A model generated the notes under the pieces. The model was not told where the DNA came from, made no database searches, and saw only the letters and a list, made by a program, of their open reading frames with translations. From contig CAJOHT010000023.1 in the NCBI GenBank assembly GCA_905234305.1, positions 1 to 20,845 of the forward strand: 20,845 nt of DNA, read 5' to 3'. This document shows positions 16,352 to 20,845 of the stretch, piece by piece; within the stretch, counting starts at the first letter, position 1, and every line of letters begins with the position of its first letter. This stretch comes from an uncultured Ruminococcus sp. (lineage in GTDB: Bacteria > Bacillota > Clostridia > Oscillospirales > Acutalibacteraceae). The translations under genes were made by a program, and so were the position numbers.

Positions 16352-16662
16352 TATCGTCGCCTCCTTAAAAAATTTGGCGGGCGTTCCTTGAAGTTTTCCA
16401 CAGAGCCGGGTGTTCCCTGCTCCCGTGTTTTTAAAACCGATTAACTTTTAAGCCAACCGGTACCTCAAGACACAATTCAAGCATTTCGGCGCAGCAACTC
16501 TTTACGCCGTCACTTAAACACTATAACTTTCGCCCGGTTTAAAATCGGACATACTCCACGGAAAAACCGGCTTAATAAGCCGCAACCTCCCGCTTCAACG
16601 CATATCATTTGCAGTCGATACCGCGTAAGAAGGCGCAGAATACCCCTATTACGCGATAATGC
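16352..16662 (-). promoter_or_regulatory. Long leader of the S10 operon with attenuator-like hairpin
   Basis: About 310 nt lie between the predicted transcription start and rpsJ. On the minus strand CGGCTT and AAGCCG form a 6-bp stem (16582-16568), followed by G and TTTTT (16566-16562), an intrinsic-terminator shape. A downstream AAACCGG at about 16538-16544 could pair with the CCGGTTT of this terminator and compete with it. Closer to rpsJ a second hairpin, GAGC-A-GGG with CCC-G-GCTC, occupies 16403-16422. Ribosomal leaders often bind a ribosomal protein to regulate the operon; which protein would act here cannot be told. Confidence 0.5.
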
Positions 16663-16668
16663 TCGACT

Positions 16669-16697
16669 ATTATACTATATAAATCAAGGAATTTCAA
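16669..16697 (-). promoter_or_regulatory. Main promoter of the S10-spc-alpha operon
   Basis: On the minus strand TTGAAA (16697-16692), a 17-nt spacer and a perfect TATAAT (16674-16669). Transcription would begin near 16662. No equally good promoter was noticed within the downstream cluster. Confidence 0.8.
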
Positions 16698-16806
16698 GGA
16701 AAATCGGTAAAAAAATTGTAATTTTCATATAGAGAAAATGCGAGAATTTTTAATGGTATTTTTGTGCATTTTCACCAACACGCTTATAGTATATGACAAT
16801 TAATTA

Positions 16807-16836
16807 ACGGTCGGAAAGTATTGGCTTTCCGACCGT
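16807..16836 (-). terminator. Hairpin after the small membrane peptide gene
   Basis: ACGGTCGGAAAG and CTTTCCGACCGT pair perfectly over 12 bases around TATTGG. The following minus-strand bases TTAATTAATT are T/A-rich without a clean U run. It lies 28 bases beyond the stop at 16865 and ahead of the S10 promoter, so it probably separates the two units. Confidence 0.7.
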
Positions 16837-16864
16837 AATTCTTACCTTTTAATTCTTAATTCAG

Positions 16865-16966
16865 TTACTTGCCCGCGTAAATCGCGACAACTAATATCGA
16901 ACCCGCCATTAAAGCGGCGCAGATTATCGCGACTACTCGTACAAAAATCTTACTTTTCTTATTCAT
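16865..16966 (-). CDS. 33-residue predicted membrane peptide
   Basis: The frame starts two bases after the stop of the large exported protein gene; AAGG lies eight bases upstream. The product has a basic start MNKKSKIFVR, one hydrophobic span (about residues 11-29: VAIICAALMAGSILVVAIYA) and a lysine end. Such short lysine-led single-span peptides are common and mostly uncharacterised in Clostridia. It is probably translated from the same mRNA, which ends at the hairpin at 16807-16836. No function is claimed. Confidence 0.55.
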   Translation of the reverse strand: MNKKSKIFVRVVAIICAALMAGSILVVAIYAGK

Positions 16967-16968
16967 AA

Positions 16969-18450
16969 TTATACCTTAAACGTTATCTTATAGGAGTAGC
17001 TGTCGTCCGTACCCTTTATAGTCGCCTTGATTTTTGCGGTAGCGCGGCTGTGGCACTGTCTTATCCACATCGTACAGCTGGGGCTCCAGCGTCCCATATC
17101 CACGGGGTCGATATCGTGCTGCTCAAGCAGCCAGCCGCAGAATATCGCGCACCAGTCAGCCGGCTCATAGGAACCCATAACAGCCTTCCAAGCCTTAGTA
17201 TGGTAGTAGAAGTTAGAGCCTCTTTTTCCGAGCTGTTTCTTAGCGAGGTTAGCGATAGACTCGGCTTTTTTTCTCGTAATATATTTCGAGAGATCGACAA
17301 AACCGACTATCTGGGAATTTCTTTTATAATTTTTATAAACCTTTTTAGATACTATCGAGGTTCTGTAATTGTTGGATGCCGTATTGCCCTCAATCGTTAC
17401 GATATTCTTAGACGTAACCTTATAGACAACGCCGACGTGATTAGCAAGGTAGCCGTCGCCGGGATACCAATGGAAGAGGATAAAATCGCCCTTCTTAGGA
17501 GTATAGCGGCTTTTTTCCTTAAAAGCGGAGCAGTCCTTAGCCTTAACGTTTCCGTAAGGGCTTACCTCAGCTACATCGGTATTCATACTCGTATACTCGA
17601 TCGGGGTATTCTTATCTACGTTATTAAGCGTGAAGTAGCTTTTTACCGCTTCGTTATAATTCTCTATAACGAGCTTTCCCGCGTACTTTTTATTCTTCTT
17701 ATAGCGTACGGTTTTATTCTTAAAGCCGCCGAGACCTGTTCTTCCCATAACATAATCGAGATTATACTCATTCTTCGAGGAATAGCTCTTACCCGATTTT
17801 GAATAATCAGCGACTTTTTTTATCTCGGATTTATTCTTATTATCGAGAAGCATCGTCCAGAATGTTTCTCCGCCCACCTTAAGGTTAGCGATACCGCAGG
17901 CATTCACCGCTCTGTCCTTTTTATAAGCGGAAGCCTTATACTTCTTTACGAGCGAAAGATAGCTGCCCTTAGCTAAAATATACTTAGCGGGCATTTTAAG
18001 TTTTTCCTTTACGGGCTGCTTGCGGCTGTAATTAACAGAGAGCATAGCGCAGCGCTTATAAGCTGTTTTAGTAAGCTCCTTATCGTTATAAAGCTCTTTT
18101 ACGCCCTTTAGCTTACGGTAAGCGTTAATGTACTTAAGCGCGGACTTGTTACTATACTTAACGGTTTTTCCCGTTACCGCGAACTTTCCGAACTGGACAG
18201 GCTCAGGCTCGGGTTCTCCCTGAGTTTCCTCGGGGACGGTTTCAGGCTCTGATACCGTTTCAGCCTCGGTTCCTTCGGAAGTCTCGGGTTGAGAGGTCTC
18301 AGCCGTTTCCTCGAAAACGCTGCTTTCCTCGGTAGAGGCAACAGTTTCTAAAGGCTCTGTCTGCTCTTCCACAGCATAAGCCGACATACAAAAAGCGGTA
18401 ATTATCATTACCATAGCCGTAATAATCGATACGGTTCTCTTAATTTTCAT
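16969..18450 (-). CDS. Exported protein with permuted CHAP/NlpC-type amidase
   Basis: Encodes 493 residues: a signal peptide (1-26, ending MSAYA), a Glu/Thr/Ser/Pro-rich linker (about 28-85), a degenerate CAP/SCP-like region (about 103-203, with DKELTKTAYKRCAMLSVNYS and GGETFWTMLL; the usual His-containing motif is not seen), a half Big_2-like segment (YTSMNTDVAEVSPYGNVKAK, 286-305), then CHAP halves. Normally the Cys half precedes the His half. Here the His half comes first (GDFILFHW, H338 in NHVGVV, E354 in IEGN) and the Cys half follows (C434 in DWCAIFCGW, then WSPSCTMWIRQC). The end IKATIKGTDDSYSYKITFKV resembles the second half of a Big_2 domain. Likely a cell-wall peptidase or amidase, or an inactive relative. 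Confidence 0.75.
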   Translation of the reverse strand: MKIKRTVSIITAMVMIITAFCMSAYAVEEQTEPLETVASTEESSVFEETAETSQPETSEGTEAETVSEPETVPEETQGEPEPEPVQFGKFAVTGKTVKYSNKSALKYINAYRKLKGVKELYNDKELTKTAYKRCAMLSVNYSRKQPVKEKLKMPAKYILAKGSYLSLVKKYKASAYKKDRAVNACGIANLKVGGETFWTMLLDNKNKSEIKKVADYSKSGKSYSSKNEYNLDYVMGRTGLGGFKNKTVRYKKNKKYAGKLVIENYNEAVKSYFTLNNVDKNTPIEYTSMNTDVAEVSPYGNVKAKDCSAFKEKSRYTPKKGDFILFHWYPGDGYLANHVGVVYKVTSKNIVTIEGNTASNNYRTSIVSKKVYKNYKRNSQIVGFVDLSKYITRKKAESIANLAKKQLGKRGSNFYYHTKAWKAVMGSYEPADWCAIFCGWLLEQHDIDPVDMGRWSPSCTMWIRQCHSRATAKIKATIKGTDDSYSYKITFKV

Positions 18451-18496
18451 TTTTTCACAACCTTATTTCCATAGTGTTTTTCGCACATTAAATTTT

Positions 18497-18525
18497 ATTA
18501 TATAATATTTCAGACCTTTTTTCAA
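18497..18525 (-). promoter_or_regulatory. Promoter of the exported amidase-like gene
   Basis: On the minus strand TTGAAA (18525-18520), a 17-nt spacer and TATAAT (18502-18497). The start codon at 18450 is about 40 nt beyond the predicted transcription start, with ATAAGG upstream of it. Confidence 0.75.
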
Positions 18526-18547
18526 CATTAAATTTTTAAAAAATCTA

Positions 18548-18576
18548 TTTAAAAAGCGGACGTTTTCGTGTATAAT
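18548..18576 (+). promoter_or_regulatory. Promoter of the apbE operon
   Basis: A perfect -10 TATAAT at 18571-18576 with a 17-nt spacer to a weak -35 TTTAAA at 18548-18553. Transcription would start near 18583, a short distance before the GGAGAG ribosome-binding site at 18595-18600. It is divergent from the promoter at 18497-18525. Confidence 0.6.
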
Positions 18577-18604
18577 ATGACTAATCTGTTAAATGGAGAG
18601 TAAT

Positions 18605-19584
18605 ATGAAAAGATTTCTGCCCATTATTCTAATACTGATAACACTTACGGGATGCGGTATCGGCTCGAGTTCGCTATGGATACCTATATGTCGCTTACGC
18701 TAAACGGCAACAATCCCGAAAACTCAATAAAAAAAGCGGAAGCGTTTATAAAAAAGCTCGACAGGCTTCTTTCCGCTCACGATAAAAGCAGCGAGATTTT
18801 TAAGCTCAACAACAGCGGAAGAAAAAGCCTTTCCCCCGACAGCCTCAGCGTACTTAAATCGGCGCTTAAATACTACAGGCTTACGGACGGAGCTTTCAAC
18901 CCCGCTATGCTCCCCGTTACAACGCTATGGGGCTTTCCCGATAAAAAATACCGCGTACCCGACAGCTCGGAGGTTTTAAAAGCTCTAAAGCTCGCTAAAC
19001 CCGAAGAAATCAAAATAAACGGCAGCACGGTAAAACTCGGCGTTATAGATATGAAGCTCGACCTCGGCGGTATAGCAAAGGGCTATGCTTCCCAGAAAAC
19101 AATCGAACTTTTAAAAAAAGAAAAAGTTGACAGCGCTCTTATAAACCTCGGCGGCAACATTCAGACGCTCGGCAAAAAGCCCGACGGAAGCCTTTGGACA
19201 GTCGCCGTAGAAAATCCCAACAAAAATTCAAGCTACCTCGGTCAGCTTAAAATATCGGACAAAGCGGTAATCACCTCGGGCGGATATGAGCGTTATTTTA
19301 AAAAGAACGGTAAAACTTATCACCATATTATAGACCCCGAGAACGGTTATCCTGCCGTAAGCGGGCTGAAATCCGTTACTATCATCTCCGATAACGGTAT
19401 ACAGGCGGACGCTTTATCTACCGCGCTTTTCGTTATGGGCAGGGAGAAAGCTGTTGAGTTTTGGAAAACCAGCAAAAGCGGTTTTGACTTTATTCTCTAT
19501 ACTGACAACGGAAAACTTTTAATCTCCGAAGGAATAGAAAACAGCTTTTATTCCGATTTGGATTATGAGGTTATAAATGAATAA
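18605..19584 (+). CDS. apbE: ApbE FMN transferase lipoprotein, 5' frameshift
   Basis: ApbE moves FMN from FAD onto a threonine of exported redox proteins. The start at 18605 follows GGAGAG and encodes a lipoprotein signal, MKRFLPIILILITLTGCG, with lipobox LTGC. That frame stops at 18701. The body lies one frame away and is open from before 18652: FAMDTYMSL, DLGGIAKGYA, INLGGN, HHIIDPENGYP and DALSTALFVMG are family hallmarks. One extra T at 18670-18671 would join them as GSSFAMDTYM. If not an error, a product starting at 18652 (310 residues) would lack its export signal. The 3' end overlaps the next gene by eight bases. Confidence 0.92.
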
Positions 19585-19927
19585 ACGTGACTTTATCGCG
19601 ATAGGAGCCGTGCTTATATTATCGGCAATCGGGTTTTTATTCTTCGCGTTTCAGCCTAAAGGCGGAGCGTCGGTAAAAATCTCAATAAACTCAGATGTAC
19701 AAGGCACCTATCCCCTAAACGAAAACAGAACAATTAATATAAAAACCGACGGCGGCTTCAATACCGTAGTTATAAAGGACGGAAGCGTTTTTATAAAGGA
19801 CGCCGACTGTCCCGACAAATACTGCGTAAAACAGGGTAAAATCAACAGCGGCTCGATAATCTGCCTTCCGCACAGAATGACAGTCGAGATAACCGACCAA
19901 CAGCAGCCTGACGCTGTCGCGAGGTAG
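19577..19927 (+). CDS. Membrane-anchored NusG domain II protein
   Basis: A 116-residue protein with a lysine-arginine start, one membrane span (about 6-25) and an outside domain of NusG domain II type (about 30-112). The pattern DADCPDKYCVKQGKI...IICLPHR, with C78, C83 and C96, is typical. Despite the name the family is not a transcription factor. These proteins commonly sit beside apbE and Gx genes in Firmicutes, which suggests a role in flavin or quinone-linked extracytoplasmic redox chemistry; the exact function is unknown. It overlaps apbE by eight bases. Confidence 0.88.
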   Translation: MNKRDFIAIGAVLILSAIGFLFFAFQPKGGASVKISINSDVQGTYPLNENRTINIKTDGGFNTVVIKDGSVFIKDADCPDKYCVKQGKINSGSIICLPHRMTVEITDQQQPDAVAR

Positions 19928-19931
19928 AAGT

Positions 19932-20423
19932 ATGGCTAAACGTATTGCAAGTATTTCGGTATTTACCGCGTTAGCGCTTATATTCAGCTACATAGAAGCA
20001 ATATTGCCTTTTAATTTCGGCATCCCCGGGGTAAAGCTCGGCATAGCCAATATTGTTGTTGTAGTCGCGCTTTATCAGCTCGGCGCAAAGGAAGCAATCG
20101 GGATTTCCCTTATAAGAGTTTTTATTATAGGATTGCTTTTCGGGAATATACTCTCGCTTATATACAGTCTTTCGGGAGCGGTATTGAGCTTAATCGGAAT
20201 GATGATCTGCAAGCATTTAAAACTCTCGGTTATCGGAGTAAGCGCGATAGGCGGCGTTCTGCATAACACGGGTCAGCTTATTGCCGCGGCGATACTGCTG
20301 CAAAGCGGAGCGCTGATATATTACTTCCCCGTACTGCTTATCTCGGGACTTATAACGGGAATACTGATCGGAATAGTTTCATTCAGCATCAACAGGGTCT
20401 TAGATAGAAAAAAGGCGGTTTAA
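19932..20423 (+). CDS. Gx-type membrane protein, HepS component I-like family
   Basis: A 163-residue protein with about five to six hydrophobic segments, starting MAKRIASISVFTALALIFSY. The PGVKLGIANIVVVVALYQLG motif and NTGQLIAAAILL are typical of the family annotated as Gx transporter or heptaprenyl diphosphate synthase component I (Pfam Hpre_diP_synt_I). It follows the NusG-II gene by four bases, with AGG before the start, so the three genes form one operon. No polyprenyl synthase or FMN-binding acceptor gene is seen nearby within the window. Confidence 0.85.
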   Translation: MAKRIASISVFTALALIFSYIEAILPFNFGIPGVKLGIANIVVVVALYQLGAKEAIGISLIRVFIIGLLFGNILSLIYSLSGAVLSLIGMMICKHLKLSVIGVSAIGGVLHNTGQLIAAAILLQSGALIYYFPVLLISGLITGILIGIVSFSINRVLDRKKAV

Positions 20424-20434
20424 CACCGCCTTTT
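20410..20434. terminator. Two-way terminator containing both convergent stop codons
   Basis: AAAAGGCGGT (20410-20419) and ACCGCCTTTT (20425-20434) pair perfectly around TTAAC. A plus-strand T-rich tail (TTTTATTTTATT) and a minus-strand T run follow, so it works both ways. The plus gene's TAA (20421-20423) lies in the loop and the minus gene's TAA (20435-20433) at the edge of the right arm. Confidence 0.88.
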
Positions 20435-20845
20435 ATTTTATTCTTATTCTAATCTTAAAAGCTACTCCGTTCACCTTTATTGTAACTGTCGAATTACCCT
20501 TTTTAAGAGCTTTCAGCTTTATTTTCGACGAAGTTTTCCCGCCGATTATTTTAATATTTTTACCTTGTACGGAGTATTTGTTATCGAACGATTTTGCTTT
20601 CCCGAGTATTTTAACGTTAAGGCTTTTCTTCAAGCCCGCTTTATAGACTTTTTTCTTGTTGAATTTCTTACCGTTTATTTTTACGGTCGGATTATTCTTT
20701 ACCTTAATTACGCATTTTAGCTTTGTATTATCGGAAAGCGCCGCAGAAATAACCGTCCTGCCTTTTTTAAGCGCCGTTACGGTTCCGTCGGAGCTTACCT
20801 TAGCTACCGAGCTTTTCTCGGACGAAAACTTTACCTTCGCTCTAG
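20433..20845 (-). CDS. C-terminal part of a Big_2 surface protein, cut by the window edge
   Basis: The frame is open from the right edge (first full codon ends at 20843) to TAA at 20433, giving 136 residues; the start lies outside. The first 45 residues read KFSSEKSSVAKVSSDGTVTA and LKKGRTVISA, a clear bacterial Ig-like group 2 (Big_2) repeat. A linker (NNPTVKINGKKFNKKKVYKA) leads to a second similar fold ending ALKKGNSTVTIKVNGVAFKI. Very rich in lysine, like many Clostridia exported proteins. Probably part of a long cell-wall protein; the catalytic or binding domain, if any, lies upstream. An internal TTG at 20633 is not a real start. Confidence 0.8.
   Translation of the reverse strand, partial: RAKVKFSSEKSSVAKVSSDGTVTALKKGRTVISAALSDNTKLKCVIKVKNNPTVKINGKKFNKKKVYKAGLKKSLNVKILGKAKSFDNKYSVQGKNIKIIGGKTSSKIKLKALKKGNSTVTIKVNGVAFKIRIRIK

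Noticed and set aside
16500..16610. Possible leader peptide in the S10 leader (MICVEAGGCG...)
   Set aside because: No ribosome-binding site precedes it, and the frame covers the hairpin by chance.
17050..17802. Plus-strand frame of 250 residues
   Set aside because: It lies entirely opposite the exported amidase-like gene, has no RBS, and shows no recognisable domains; a shadow frame.
18652..18703. Programmed -1 frameshift in apbE
   Set aside because: No X XXY YYZ slippery heptamer and no strong downstream stem were seen; a lost T explains the data better.

Overview
The window is a chromosomal segment of a Gram-positive anaerobe, most likely a Clostridia member of the Ruminococcus/Oscillospirales type. 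This is inferred from the gene order of the ribosomal cluster, the zinc-binding uS14, the zinc-lid adenylate kinase, a KOW-domain L14e-like gene between map and infA, and Big_2-type surface proteins. I could not search a database, so the taxonomy is inference.

Positions 1-860 hold no ordinary genes. They contain several families of 7-bp tandem repeats, palindromes, and a compact locus at about 300-653. There two strong, convergently oriented promoters face each other across a predicted 20-residue hydrophobic peptide. The two transcripts would begin with nearly the same leader, and strong hairpins lie between and beyond them. The layout resembles a type I toxin-antitoxin module.

Positions 862-16351 (minus strand) are the merged S10, spc and alpha operons: rpsJ-rplC-rplD-rplW-rplB-rpsS-rplV-rpsC-rplP-rpmC-rpsQ-rplN-rplX-rplE-rpsN-rpsH-rplF-rplR-rpsE-rpmD-rplO-secY-adk-map-(KOW)-infA-rpmJ-rpsM-rpsK-rpsD-rpoA-rplQ. 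The operon starts at a consensus promoter near 16670 with a leader of about 310 nt containing a terminator-like hairpin. It ends at a rho-independent terminator after rplQ. Most genes are packed with short gaps or overlaps. The exception is a 241-bp hairpin-rich insertion between rplW and rplB. Two essential genes are out of frame as given: rpsK at a run of nine A, and rpsS by an apparent 23-nt loss near its 5' end.

Positions 16865-18450 (minus strand) hold an exported protein with a degenerate CAP-like region and an amidase of CHAP/NlpC type whose halves are in swapped order. A 33-residue membrane peptide gene follows it directly.

Positions 18605-20423 (plus strand) form a three-gene operon: an ApbE flavin transferase lipoprotein whose signal peptide is one base out of frame with its body, a membrane-anchored NusG domain II protein, and a Gx-type membrane protein. 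It converges on a Big_2 surface protein that runs off the right edge. One hairpin contains both stop codons.

Three independent frame breaks in 20 kb, one of them in a homopolymer and a second explained by a lost T, make sequencing or assembly error a serious possibility. They should be checked against reads before biological explanations are preferred.
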